Below are positions 1 to 7,586 of a stretch of DNA of 64,000 nt, piece after piece (within the stretch, counting starts at the first letter, position 1; each line of letters begins with the position of its first letter). This DNA comes from Rhodopseudomonas palustris. GTDB lineage: Bacteria > Pseudomonadota > Alphaproteobacteria > Rhizobiales > Xanthobacteraceae. Under the pieces are notes generated by a model. That model was not told where the DNA came from. It saw only the letters and a list, made by a program, of their open reading frames with translations, and searched no databases. The stretch is taken from the NCBI RefSeq assembly GCF_003031265.1, contig NZ_CP019966.1, positions 4,983,501-5,047,500 on the forward strand, read 5' to 3'. Made by a program: the position numbers and the translations under genes.

Positions 1-214
1 ACAACAATGCGCCGACGGGACGGCCACCACTCTCCAGCAGATAACCGTATCGCGCGCAGCCTTCCGGCAATTCACGCGCGCCGACGCGATGCAGTCCGCG
101 CAACCAATAGTCGCGGCGGCGGCCCGGAAAGCCGCGCGTCAGCAGATCGGAGACAGCGTCGATGTCGGCGTCGCCGATCTCACGGCAACGTACTTTGCGG
201 GCTTCCAAAGCCAT
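1..214 (-). CDS. GNAT-like acyltransferase, N-terminal part (partial)
   Basis: The minus strand is open from an ATG at 214 to the window edge, giving about 71 residues that begin MALEARKVRCREIGDADID. The opening RxxxxxDxxxVSDLLxRGF followed by YGYLLESGGRPVGALL resembles the first strand/helix and the 'GxxVG' strand of GNAT-type acyltransferases or related hydrolase-linked acetyltransferase domains. No catalytic residue can be judged because the C-terminal part lies outside the window. The gene is divergent from the carrier-protein gene at 315 and could belong to the same carrier-protein cluster. The family call is tentative. Confidence 0.5.
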   Translation of the reverse strand, partial: MALEARKVRCREIGDADIDAVSDLLTRGFPGRRRDYWLRGLHRVGARELPEGCARYGYLLESGGRPVGALL

Positions 215-314
215 TTACCAATCGGCCCGAATTGCAAGTGAAGCGCATGGATTTGTTTCGATTTTGCGCCATATGCTCTTTGTCTCACGGATCGATCAGA
301 AAGGCGAAGTGTCG

Positions 315-560
315 ATGTCTGTACGGTTAACAATCGTCTCGGCGATGCAGCAGATCGCTGACGAACAAGGCTTCAAGGTTCCTGCGCTGACGGATGACCT
401 GGTGCTACACGAATCCGGCTTCGACTCGCTCGGCTTTGCCGTGCTCGTCGCGCGACTTGAAGACGAACTCGGCATCGATCCGTTCAGCACGGCAGACGAC
501 GCCATCTTCCCGGAGACACTCGGCGACTTCATTGGAGCCTATGAGAATGTCCCCGCGTGA
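315..560 (+). CDS. Acyl carrier protein (stand-alone)
   Basis: An 81-residue protein with the acyl carrier protein fold pattern. The phosphopantetheine attachment motif is GFDSLGF, with Ser38 as the expected attachment site. The rest is acidic and helical, as expected for an ACP. The ATG at 315 gives a normal ACP length; an earlier in-frame ATG at 162 would add 51 residues that do not look like ACP. The next gene, an AMP-forming ligase, starts inside the 3' end of this one, so the two are probably translationally coupled and the ligase may load this carrier. It is not a typical fatty-acid AcpP: it lacks the canonical DSLD motif and sits away from fab genes. Confidence 0.85.
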   Translation: MSVRLTIVSAMQQIADEQGFKVPALTDDLVLHESGFDSLGFAVLVARLEDELGIDPFSTADDAIFPETLGDFIGAYENVPA

Positions 561-1923
561 GATCGTTGCGCTCCGCCACTATCTCACCACTGATCTGACC
601 AGCCGCACGCTGTCGGACGCGACTCATGAGATCGCGTTCGCCGACATCGCGCGGGGGACTTGTCTTGCCGGCAAGTTGCCTGAGCTCGCCGGCCGTTCGG
701 TGCTGCTGTCGCTCTCGACGCAGCTCGTCACCGGACTGGCAATGATCGAACTCGACGGCGTGGCGCGGCGAATGCTGCTATGCCCGCCGGACGTCGACAT
801 GACCTACGCCGCCGATCTGATCGCGGATGCGGAGATCGACGCCATCGTCACAGATGCGCCAGAGCGTTGGCAAGGCCTCGGCGTCGGCACCATCATCACC
901 GCAGGTCTGCCGCTGCAGCCCGCGGCCCCCATCGCGGCCACGCACGCTACGTCGTGGTTGATGCTGACCTCCGGCACCACCGGCCGGCCGAAGATCGTCG
1001 CCCACACGCTGGCAGCGTTGACCGGCGCGATCGTCGGCGACAACGTCGCGAAAGATGCGCCGACCTGGGCGACGTTCTACGACATCCGCCGCTACGGCGG
1101 CCTGCAGATTTTCCTCCGCGCCGTGCTCGGCGGCGGCTCGATGGTGCTGTCCGCGCCCGGCGAAGCAATTGGCGATCATCTGGCGCGGCTCGCCGCGCGC
1201 GGCGTGACCCACATCTCCGGCACGCCGTCGCATTGGCGCAAGGCGCTGATGAATCCAGCGATTGGCGGTTTCCGCCCCGGCTATGTCCGATTGTCCGGCG
1301 AGATCGCCGACCAGGCCGTGCTCGACGGACTCCGCAACGCGTTTCCTGACGCCTCGATCGGCCACGCCTACGCCTCGACTGAAGCCGGCGTCGGCTTCGC
1401 CGTCAATGACGGCCATGAGGGCTTTCCGGCGTCGCTGATCGGCAACGCACCCGGCATCACCATGAAGGTGGTCGACGGCTCGCTGCGGATCAAATCGACC
1501 CGCGCCGCACACACCTACGTCGGCCGCAGCGCCCCGCCGCTAACCGACGCCGACGGCTTCGTCGACACCGGCGACATGGTCGAGCTGCGCGGCGATCGCT
1601 ATTACTTCGTCGGCCGCCGCGACGGCGTGATCAATGTCGGAGGCCTCAAGGTTCATCCTGAGGAAGTCGAAGCCGTGATCAACCAGCATCCCTCGGTGCG
1701 GATGTCGCGGGTGCGGGCGCGGCGCAGCCCAATCACCGGCGCGCTGGTCGTCGCGGAGGCGGTGCTCGCCAGTGTGGCGGACGCCGGGCGCACCGGCGCG
1801 ATCCGCGAGGCGATCCTCGCCAATTGCCGCGCCGCGCTGCCGCCGCACAAAGTCCCGGCGTCGATCCATTTCGTGCAGCAACTCGATGTCACCGCCTCAG
1901 GAAAGCTGGCCCGCCATGCATAA
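547..1923 (+). CDS. AMP-forming acyl-CoA/acyl-ACP synthetase
   Basis: A 458-residue ANL-superfamily enzyme, expected to activate a carboxylic acid as an acyl-AMP and pass it to CoA or a phosphopantetheine arm. Visible signatures are the P-loop LTSGTTGRPKIV, the A5 region YASTEAG, the A7 motif DTGDMV and the A8 hinge VGRRDGVINVGGLKVHPEEVE. The A10 lysine lies in the C-terminal ASGKLARH. The size is slightly short for the family. The ATG at 547 is 9 nt from a GGAG; an ATG at 541 is also in frame but too close to it. The gene overlaps the ACP end and the SDR start, so the three form a tight operon. The substrate cannot be read from sequence; an aliphatic or aryl acid loaded on the adjacent ACP is the likely role. 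Confidence 0.85.
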   Translation: MSPREIVALRHYLTTDLTSRTLSDATHEIAFADIARGTCLAGKLPELAGRSVLLSLSTQLVTGLAMIELDGVARRMLLCPPDVDMTYAADLIADAEIDAIVTDAPERWQGLGVGTIITAGLPLQPAAPIAATHATSWLMLTSGTTGRPKIVAHTLAALTGAIVGDNVAKDAPTWATFYDIRRYGGLQIFLRAVLGGGSMVLSAPGEAIGDHLARLAARGVTHISGTPSHWRKALMNPAIGGFRPGYVRLSGEIADQAVLDGLRNAFPDASIGHAYASTEAGVGFAVNDGHEGFPASLIGNAPGITMKVVDGSLRIKSTRAAHTYVGRSAPPLTDADGFVDTGDMVELRGDRYYFVGRRDGVINVGGLKVHPEEVEAVINQHPSVRMSRVRARRSPITGALVVAEAVLASVADAGRTGAIREAILANCRAALPPHKVPASIHFVQQLDVTASGKLARHA

Positions 1924-2647
1924 GGTGGTGGTGACCGGCGGCAGCCGGGGGATTGGGCTCGCGATCGCACGGCGCCTCGCCGCGGCCGGCTACGGCGTGA
2001 TCGCTGTGGCGCGGCGCGAGAGCGACGAGCTGAAGACTACGATCGACGAGGCTGCGAAAGGACCTGGGTCGATCGCGTTCAAGGCTTACGACCTCGGAGA
2101 CATCGACGGCCTCGCCGGCTTCGCCAAGTCGCTGCGCCAGGAATTCGGCAAGATCTACGGCCTCGTCAACAACGCCGGCATCGGCACCGAGGGCGTGCTC
2201 GCCACCATGCACAACAGCCAGATCGAGACGCTGCTGCGCATCAACGTGACCTCGCCGATCGTGCTGACCAAATACATTGTCCGCCACATGATGGCCGATG
2301 GCGCCGGCCGCGTGATCAACATGTCGTCGATCATCGGCTCGACCGGCTACAACGGCCTGTCGGTGTACGGCGCCACCAAGGCGGCGGCGATCGGCTTCAC
2401 CCGCTCGCTCGCGCGCGAGGTCGGCCGACTCGGCATCACCGTCAACGCAATCGCGCCCGGCTTCATCGACACAGAACTGACCGCGGGACTTGCCGGCGAA
2501 GGTCGCGACAAGATAGCGAACCGCAGCGCCCTGCGCCGCCTCGCCGAAGCCGATGACGTCGCCCGAATGGTCGAGTACCTACTCGGCGACGGCGGCCGCA
2601 ATATCACCGGCTCGGTGCAAACCATTGACGCCGGGAATACGGCGTAG
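1916..2647 (+). CDS. SDR-family 3-oxoacyl-ACP reductase-like oxidoreductase
   Basis: A 243-residue short-chain dehydrogenase. The N-terminal TGGSRGIGLA is the NAD(P)-binding glycine motif, NNAGIG follows near residue 80, and the catalytic set is Ser in MSSIIGSTG with YGATK. The C-terminal segment AIAPGFIDTELT is FabG-like. The ATG at 1916 sits inside the ligase stop region (ATGCATAA), so the gene is translationally coupled to the ligase. Reduction of a beta-keto group on the upstream carrier protein is the simplest role. FabG-like enzymes are promiscuous, so the substrate is inferred from context only. Confidence 0.85.
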   Translation: MHKVVVTGGSRGIGLAIARRLAAAGYGVIAVARRESDELKTTIDEAAKGPGSIAFKAYDLGDIDGLAGFAKSLRQEFGKIYGLVNNAGIGTEGVLATMHNSQIETLLRINVTSPIVLTKYIVRHMMADGAGRVINMSSIIGSTGYNGLSVYGATKAAAIGFTRSLAREVGRLGITVNAIAPGFIDTELTAGLAGEGRDKIANRSALRRLAEADDVARMVEYLLGDGGRNITGSVQTIDAGNTA

Positions 2648-2670
2648 GTCGCGAAGTTACCAACCTCTCG

Positions 2671-2707
2671 TCATTCCGGGTCACGCGGTACGCATGCCCC
2701 GGAATGA
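2671..2707. terminator. Hairpin between convergent genes
   Basis: An inverted repeat, TCATTCCGGG ... CCCCGGAATGA, lies between the end of the SDR (plus) and the end of the carrier-protein ligase (minus). It could end transcription from both sides. It also resembles the short palindromic repeats found elsewhere in this window, and no T-tract follows it. Confidence 0.45.
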
Positions 2708-2720
2708 CAATGCGAGGCCG

Positions 2721-3662
2721 TCAGTCGAGCGACAGCACGTCGCGCACGCTGGCCGGCCAAGCACTCGTATCGATGCCGTGGGTCGCGAACAGCGCTACCG
2801 CGAGGCGATCCATGCCGAAGGCGACGCAGCCGGTGTGGGCCGGGTTGCCAACCGCATCCTCGATGCCCCAGGTGACGCCGAAATGCTCGCGGTGATAGTT
2901 GAAGCTCATGCAGGCGGTCGGCTGCTCTTCAGACCGGAGCGGCACGAGCAATTCGAACTTCAGCGCCTGCTGCTGCTGGCTGATCGCCTTCATCTGGCCG
3001 ACGCGGCCGAAAAACGGATCGGATGCAGTCTCGACGCGGAATGTGAGACCAAGACCGCGGGCGATCGCCTGCGCCTTCACCATCCAGCGCTCGCGGAAGT
3101 CCGCGACATCCTGCGGCGCACCGATGCAGACATATTCCCGCATCCGGAACGATTGCAGCCGGTCAAGATGCTTCGACGGCTCGCGGCGGAAGCAATCGGC
3201 AGCAACATCGAAACGCGCGCCGCCCGCCGGAAGCGGACCGCGGCTCGCCGCGATCGGATACACCGGATAGCAGGCCGCGGGTGACAGCACGAGGTCGGCG
3301 GGAGACAGCGACGTCGTCCAATCGCCGCCGGAATCAAACCGGCTGACCGCCGCGTTGATCTCCTGCTCCGTGCCATGCAGGCCGCAGACGCAACCGAGCA
3401 GATTGGGGAAGCTCTTCAGATAGCCCGACTTCTCGAGCTGACCGCGGCTCATCACCGGCGGAAACCGCATCACTTCGGTGCCGTCCTCGCGATGCCGCGA
3501 GATCAGCGCCGCCAGCTTCTCGACCACGCCCTCGTACAGAGCGGTGCGCGCATAGACGCCGTCGGCGCCGAGCTTGTGGAACAGGTGCTCGGCCAGGTGA
3601 TCAAGCGGATCGACCGGCTGCAGCGCGGCTTCGGCCGGCGTGGTGCGGATCGCCATATTCAT
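2721..3662 (-). CDS. Amino acid:[carrier protein] ligase (truncated seryl-tRNA synthetase homologue)
   Basis: A 313-residue class-II aaRS-like protein without the long N-terminal coiled-coil arm that real seryl-tRNA synthetases use to bind tRNA. Motif 2 is at about 157-180 (CFRRE ... SFRMREY) and motif 3 near FGMDRL (about 283-288). Cys131, Glu176 and Cys279 fall exactly where, as I recall, the Bradyrhizobium enzymes bind catalytic zinc. Those enzymes activate glycine or alanine and transfer it to the phosphopantetheine arm of a carrier protein instead of tRNA. The ATG at 3662 has AGGAGG 7 nt upstream. It lies just downstream of an acyl-CoA dehydrogenase gene on the same strand, with a stand-alone carrier protein divergent at 5293. 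That carrier is the obvious acceptor, though this is an inference. The in vivo role of the family is unknown to me. Confidence 0.88.
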   Translation of the reverse strand: MNMAIRTTPAEAALQPVDPLDHLAEHLFHKLGADGVYARTALYEGVVEKLAALISRHREDGTEVMRFPPVMSRGQLEKSGYLKSFPNLLGCVCGLHGTEQEINAAVSRFDSGGDWTTSLSPADLVLSPAACYPVYPIAASRGPLPAGGARFDVAADCFRREPSKHLDRLQSFRMREYVCIGAPQDVADFRERWMVKAQAIARGLGLTFRVETASDPFFGRVGQMKAISQQQQALKFELLVPLRSEEQPTACMSFNYHREHFGVTWGIEDAVGNPAHTGCVAFGMDRLAVALFATHGIDTSAWPASVRDVLSLD

Positions 3663-3696
3663 GAAGCGGCCTCCTCGTTGACGATTGACGGTCGAT

Positions 3697-4926
3697 TTAG
3701 TCGCGCAGGCTCGCCGGGACCGGGCTCATCAGATTGGCGGTGCCAATATTGGCGAGGATCCGATCGTTGTTGATCATCAGCGGCGCAGACAGCACGTCGC
3801 GCAAATGACGGCCGAGGGTAAAGTCGCCATCGTTGCGATAGCCCGACAGGCCGCAGGCGCGCATCGCGCTCATCACCGTCTCGACAGCAAGTTCAGAAGC
3901 TTCGACTTTGAGCAGGTTGATCGAGGACTGGAACTCCAGCGAGCTCAGCGCGCGTTCGTCGAATTCATGCGCGGTGTAGGCGTCGAGATGCGTGGCGATC
4001 ATCGCCCGCAGCTTGGTCAGCGAGCGCTTGGCGCTGGTGAAGTGCGCCGCGCCGGGCGGCATCTGCCCGCCGGCGCCGCGCGCCGCCTTGCGAACGAACG
4101 CCTGCGCCCGCTCCACTGCGGCAGCAGCAATGCCGGCCCAAGCCGACGACCAGCTTAGATGCGCCACCGGCGTCATCGTCTGCGCATGAATGCGATCGTA
4201 AGATTCGGTGAACACCTGATCGGTCCGACCGGTCGCACGCAGCTCGAAGCCGGTGCTGCAGGTGCCGCGCATGCCGAGCGTCTCCCAGCCCAGCGTCGGC
4301 GTCAGCGTGTAGTCGTCCTTGGTGAACACCACCAGCACCTGATCCGAGGCGGCAGCATCGTCCGCACGGCGCGCGATGGTCATCACGCCATCCGCTTCGG
4401 CGCCGTAGGAGATCACAGTGGCGTCGCGCACCAGCGCGACGCCGGTTTCGGTCCGCTCAATCGCCGCCGCGCTGGAGCGGACGTTGCCACCATTGTTGCC
4501 TTCGGTGGTCGACGACGCCAGCAGCATCTGCTCGGCAGCGATCCGCCGCATCAGCTGCTCGTGCCAGGCGTTGCCTCGGCCGTGGCGCACCAGGCACGCC
4601 ACCTTGGTTTGGTGCATCGCGACGATCATCGCAGTGGAGGCGCAGGCGCGCCCGAGCGCGTAGCACATCTCGGCGATGTCATGGACCGAGGCGCTCTCGC
4701 CACCGAACTCGATCGGAATCTGCGCGCCAAGCAGCCCGTACTCGCGCGCTGCATCGAGCGCAGCCTTGGGGAACCGGGCTTCGCGATCGACCGCCTCCGC
4801 ATGAGCGGCGGCGATCGCCGCGACGTGAACCACGCGCTGCATCAACGGTATCGGCTCGGTACCGAACTTGTCATTGGCCGGCTGAGCCGTGAAGTCGCGA
4901 ACCGCGTTATCGGTGATGATCGCCAT
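3697..4926 (-). CDS. Acyl-CoA dehydrogenase family flavoprotein
   Basis: A 409-residue acyl-CoA dehydrogenase fold. The N-terminal helical region has PKAALDAAREYGLLGAQIP; a middle beta domain has LGWETLGMRGTCSTGFEL; a C-terminal helical domain ends with GRHLRDVLSAP. It probably carries FAD and oxidises an acyl or aminoacyl thioester. The usual catalytic Glu region (YEGT) reads LMINNDRI here, so the canonical base is absent from that position. The gene starts at an ATG with GGGAG 9 nt upstream and is followed 34 nt later by the amino acid:carrier protein ligase. Oxidation of an aminoacyl-S-carrier protein is therefore an attractive hypothesis, comparable to known prolyl-carrier-protein oxidases. 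Confidence 0.85.
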   Translation of the reverse strand: MAIITDNAVRDFTAQPANDKFGTEPIPLMQRVVHVAAIAAAHAEAVDREARFPKAALDAAREYGLLGAQIPIEFGGESASVHDIAEMCYALGRACASTAMIVAMHQTKVACLVRHGRGNAWHEQLMRRIAAEQMLLASSTTEGNNGGNVRSSAAAIERTETGVALVRDATVISYGAEADGVMTIARRADDAAASDQVLVVFTKDDYTLTPTLGWETLGMRGTCSTGFELRATGRTDQVFTESYDRIHAQTMTPVAHLSWSSAWAGIAAAAVERAQAFVRKAARGAGGQMPPGAAHFTSAKRSLTKLRAMIATHLDAYTAHEFDERALSSLEFQSSINLLKVEASELAVETVMSAMRACGLSGYRNDGDFTLGRHLRDVLSAPLMINNDRILANIGTANLMSPVPASLRD

Positions 4927-5292
4927 GGTCGTGAACTCCCTGATGCGGACGTACGCCGTGTGTATCGTTCGCGATCGGGATCAGACCGGCTGCGCCGAAC
5001 CGTCGATCGCTGCTGGTAGCAAGCTATGGATTGGTCAGGAACACGTCGAGGCGAATTCAAAGTGAATCAATTTGGATTCGAATTGAGGGTTAATCGGACT
5101 TTGCGCCGATCGCGAAAACTTTCGGAATCCCCGTTAGTGTTAAAATTCGAATGAATATGTCGACACTCGGCGGAGCATTGTCTCCGACTGGCAGTTGCGA
5201 TTACATCGCCGCAACGATAGCGAGCTGCGTGCGCGGACCAAACTGTTCGTGAGGCGCACGGAAGACTTCGAACACATCAAGGAGATCGCGTC
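4927..5292. promoter_or_regulatory. Divergent promoter region of the carrier-protein cluster
   Basis: A 366-nt spacer, more AT-rich than its surroundings, between the divergent acyl-CoA dehydrogenase and carrier-protein genes. It contains two copies of the palindrome ATTCGAAT (5076-5083 and 5145-5152), 69 nt apart. These could be binding sites of one regulator controlling both directions. No regulator gene is adjacent and no sigma-54 element is visible. Confidence 0.35.
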
Positions 5293-5565
5293 ATGCAGGC
5301 AGGCTCGGCGGCTGCGGTGGAGAGCAAGGTCCTCGCTCTGGTGGAGTCGATCCTGACGCAGAACGGGCTCTCCGGCGACATCAAACGCGACACGACGTTT
5401 GCCGATGCGGGACTGACCTCGATGGAGATGGTCAACCTGATGCTCGCAGTGGAAGCCGAATTCGACATGACGCTGCCGCAGTCCGACATCACGCCGGAGA
5501 ATTTCACCTCGGCCGCGACAGTCGCGCAGCTCGTGCTGCGACGCCAGCACGCCCAGGCCGCTTAG
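5293..5565 (+). CDS. Acyl/aminoacyl carrier protein (stand-alone)
   Basis: A 90-residue carrier protein. The phosphopantetheine site is in AGLTSMEMVNLM, with Ser43 as the attachment residue. TSM in place of DSL is common in non-fatty-acid carriers and peptidyl carrier proteins. AAGGAG lies 9 nt before the ATG. Because the amino acid:carrier protein ligase is divergently encoded nearby, this is the likelier of the two carriers in the window to accept its amino acid. A cupin gene follows 67 nt downstream on the same strand. Confidence 0.85.
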   Translation: MQAGSAAAVESKVLALVESILTQNGLSGDIKRDTTFADAGLTSMEMVNLMLAVEAEFDMTLPQSDITPENFTSAATVAQLVLRRQHAQAA

Positions 5566-5632
5566 TTACGTGAGCTTTCTCGCCGGAAACGACCAGCATC
5601 ACAACCGAACAACGATCAGCAGGAGACGCCCG

Positions 5633-6088
5633 ATGCCCAACGACCTGATCCTCACCTCCCGCACCGACGTCGAGCTAGAGCCGGCGCCGATCGAGCCGTC
5701 GTGGATCATCGAAGGCAATCCGGTCGCAACGAACTGCACGCTGTCGCGCAGTGCCGACGGCATGGCGTCAACGATCATCTGGCAGTGCACCGAAGGCAAG
5801 TTCAACTGGCACTACGACATCGACGAGACCATCTGCATTCTCGAAGGCTCGGTTGTGATCGAAAGCGCCGGCATGCCGGCGAAGCGCTACGGTCCAGGCG
5901 ACGTGATCTTCTTCAAGGACGGTGCCAGCGCGCGCTGGCATGTCGAAGGCCACATCCGCAAGATTGCGTTCTGCCGTCGCACCCAGCCGCGGCTCGTCGG
6001 GCTGGGCGTGCGGGTATACGCCAAGCTGCGTTCGATGCTGCTGCCGTCCGCCAATCGGCCCGCGCAGTCGTTGCTCGGCGCCAACTGA
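5633..6088 (+). CDS. Cupin-domain protein (EutQ/DUF861-like)
   Basis: A 151-residue single-domain cupin. The core from about residue 55 to 115 has FNWHYDIDETICILEGSVVIE, then YGPGDVIFFKDGASARWHV, the two cupin motifs. This version keeps the DUF861-type E..C.LEG...I pattern but few metal-binding histidines, so catalytic metal binding is uncertain. AGGAGA precedes the ATG by 6 nt. A C-terminal tail of about 35 residues is basic. Likely co-transcribed with the carrier protein. The role is unknown; it could be an isomerase, a hydroxylase or a binding protein for a small acid. Confidence 0.75.
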   Translation: MPNDLILTSRTDVELEPAPIEPSWIIEGNPVATNCTLSRSADGMASTIIWQCTEGKFNWHYDIDETICILEGSVVIESAGMPAKRYGPGDVIFFKDGASARWHVEGHIRKIAFCRRTQPRLVGLGVRVYAKLRSMLLPSANRPAQSLLGAN

Positions 6089-6127
6089 GCCGATCACCAT
6101 CGCCGCGGCCGAAGGCCGCAAATCAGA

Positions 6128-6152
6128 CGGCGGATCGCATGGCGGTCCGCCG
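6128..6152 (+). terminator. Possible terminator after the cupin gene
   Basis: A GGCGGA ... TCCGCC hairpin starts about 40 nt after the cupin stop and is followed by GCTTTCGTT. The T-tract is weak. Confidence 0.4.
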
Positions 6153-6261
6153 CTTTCGTTCGCCAGCCCTACTGAAGTCGGATTGATTTGACGCAAAGAA
6201 GCAGTTTGCGGGTTCTGGCATGTCCTAAGGCGAAAGTCGCATTTGGGGCAAAGCAGACGCG

Positions 6262-6849
6262 ATGGACTTTTCTCACGGCAGGTCGGGACGGCCTTCGATT
6301 CTCGCGATCGTGTACACCGACGGCGCAGCCGCTTGCAGGCTGATGTCGGATCTCGGCCGACGGCTGCGCGACGCAGGCGTCGTTGTCGCTGGTCTGGTGC
6401 CGTATCAGGCGGTCGTCGATGACGGCGGCCCGCGCTGTGACATGGAAGTCGAGGAGCTGTCCTCCCACTTCATCCTTCAGCTCGCCGAAGAGCGCGACAA
6501 GCAGCCCCACGGCTGCCGCGTCGATCCGGAAGCCGTGCAGGAAGCAGCCGCACTGATCGCAGCCTCGTTCCGCAATGCCCCCGAACTGCTGATCGTCAAC
6601 AAATTCGGCAAGCTCGAAGCCGATGGCGGCGGCCTCAGCGACGTCATCAGCGACGCCGTGGATCAGGGAATTCCGGTCATCGTCGGCGTTCCCGAGCGGC
6701 ATCTGGCGCCGTGGCGCTGCTTCACCAGTGGCCTCGCCGAAGAAGCGACGCTGGACTCGCCCCGTATTCAGCAATGGCTGGCCCGCCGCGGCTTCGGCCT
6801 GCGACGCGGCACCGTCGGCCCGCAGCACGTGCTCAATTCGGCGGCGTGA
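6262..6849 (+). CDS. DUF2478 protein, nif-linked predicted nucleotide-binding protein
   Basis: A 195-residue protein that matches my recollection of DUF2478, found next to nitrogenase or molybdenum genes. Visible features are an N-terminal strand ILAIVYTDGAAACRLMSDLGRRL, a central ELLIVNKFGKLEADGGGL that resembles an NKxG/NKxD-type nucleotide-binding segment, and IPVIVGVPERHLAPWR. The fold is P-loop-like, but a canonical Walker A is not obvious. It is the only plus-strand gene at the fixX end of the nif island and has no NifA site or sigma-54 element that I could find. A link to molybdenum or FeMo-co supply is inference. Confidence 0.65.
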   Translation: MDFSHGRSGRPSILAIVYTDGAAACRLMSDLGRRLRDAGVVVAGLVPYQAVVDDGGPRCDMEVEELSSHFILQLAEERDKQPHGCRVDPEAVQEAAALIAASFRNAPELLIVNKFGKLEADGGGLSDVISDAVDQGIPVIVGVPERHLAPWRCFTSGLAEEATLDSPRIQQWLARRGFGLRRGTVGPQHVLNSAA

Positions 6850-7256
6850 GGCGATAAAAGGCGGCGGTCCCTGCGGCCTCACGACTGAGCTGCTCGGTCG
6901 CCTGCCGCTTCCCGCTCTCCATCTGTCGCGCTTCATCGACCAATCGACGCGGTTTCCTCGTCGCGCACAATACGCTCCATCCTGAGGAGCGAAGGCAGCG
7001 CACGTCGCGAAGGGTCCGGAGACTGACATTTGCGGCGCATGGTTCGAGACGACGCTACGCGTCTCCTTACTATGCGGTTGTGCTCGCCTCGAGCTACACA
7101 GCCACAACAGCAGGACGGATCCCTAAACACCAATGCCCGGGACCAGCCCGGGCATGATGTCTTGCGGGATGAAGCAACCAGGGCCGAAGCGAGCAGCCAC
7201 AGAGGCGCAGGCGGCGTCTCCTGCCTGCGCGGGCCGTCGCCCCTGGCGCGGTGCTC
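6850..7256. repeat. Intergenic repeat debris, no gene seen
   Basis: This 407-nt spacer carries no convincing gene. At about 6977-7080 it holds a degenerate copy of the long repeat that flanks feoAB (CATCCTGAGGAGC ... GCGCATGGTTCGAGACG). Positions 7133-7155 form the palindrome ATGCCCGGG ... CCCGGGCAT, a member of a short repeat family seen again at 39377 and 41555. A GCGCAGGC ... GCCTGCGC hairpin at about 7205-7230 could terminate the fixABCX transcript. Confidence 0.5.
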
Positions 7257-7553
7257 TCAGCCGAACTTGAACAGCACGCCGTAGCCGCCGCGCGGATAGC
7301 TCCACTCGATGTCGCCGCCGCCTTCGGCCAGCACGCGGCAAGTGCCGCATTCGACGCAGCCGTCCGGCGTCACTTCGACCTGGCCGTTGCTGTTGAGCTC
7401 GTAGCAATGCGCCGGGCAGATCTTCAGCAGCGCCAGCAGTTGCGGCGACGGCTTGGTGTGAGGCTTGACCTTGATGTGGGCGTTGCCGACGTCGACCAGA
7501 TAGCGGTTCTGATACAGCTTGTCTTCGACGCGAACCGGGGCTTCCGTTGTCAT
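7257..7553 (-). CDS. fixX: FixX ferredoxin-like protein
   Basis: A 98-residue 2[4Fe-4S]-type ferredoxin partner of the FixABC electron-bifurcating complex. Visible are the N-terminal [17 protein letters not shown], then [10 protein letters not shown] and [12 protein letters not shown]. Like other FixX proteins it retains fewer cysteines than a full bacterial ferredoxin, consistent with a single functional cluster. It lies 33 nt after fixC and is the last gene of fixABCX. The complex passes electrons from NADH via FixAB flavins to FixCX, producing reduced ferredoxin for nitrogenase. Confidence 0.95.
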   Translation of the reverse strand: MTTEAPVRVEDKLYQNRYLVDVGNAHIKVKPHTKPSPQLLALLKICPAHCYELNSNGQVEVTPDGCVECGTCRVLAEGGGDIEWSYPRGGYGVLFKFG

Positions 7554-7586
7554 CGTCCGTTCTCCGCTTTCTCGAATCCCGCTGAG

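Noticed and set aside
6210..6250. TGGCATGTCCTAAGG upstream of the DUF2478 gene as a sigma-54 core
   Set aside because: The -12 position has GG instead of GC, and no TGT-N10-ACA site lies upstream.
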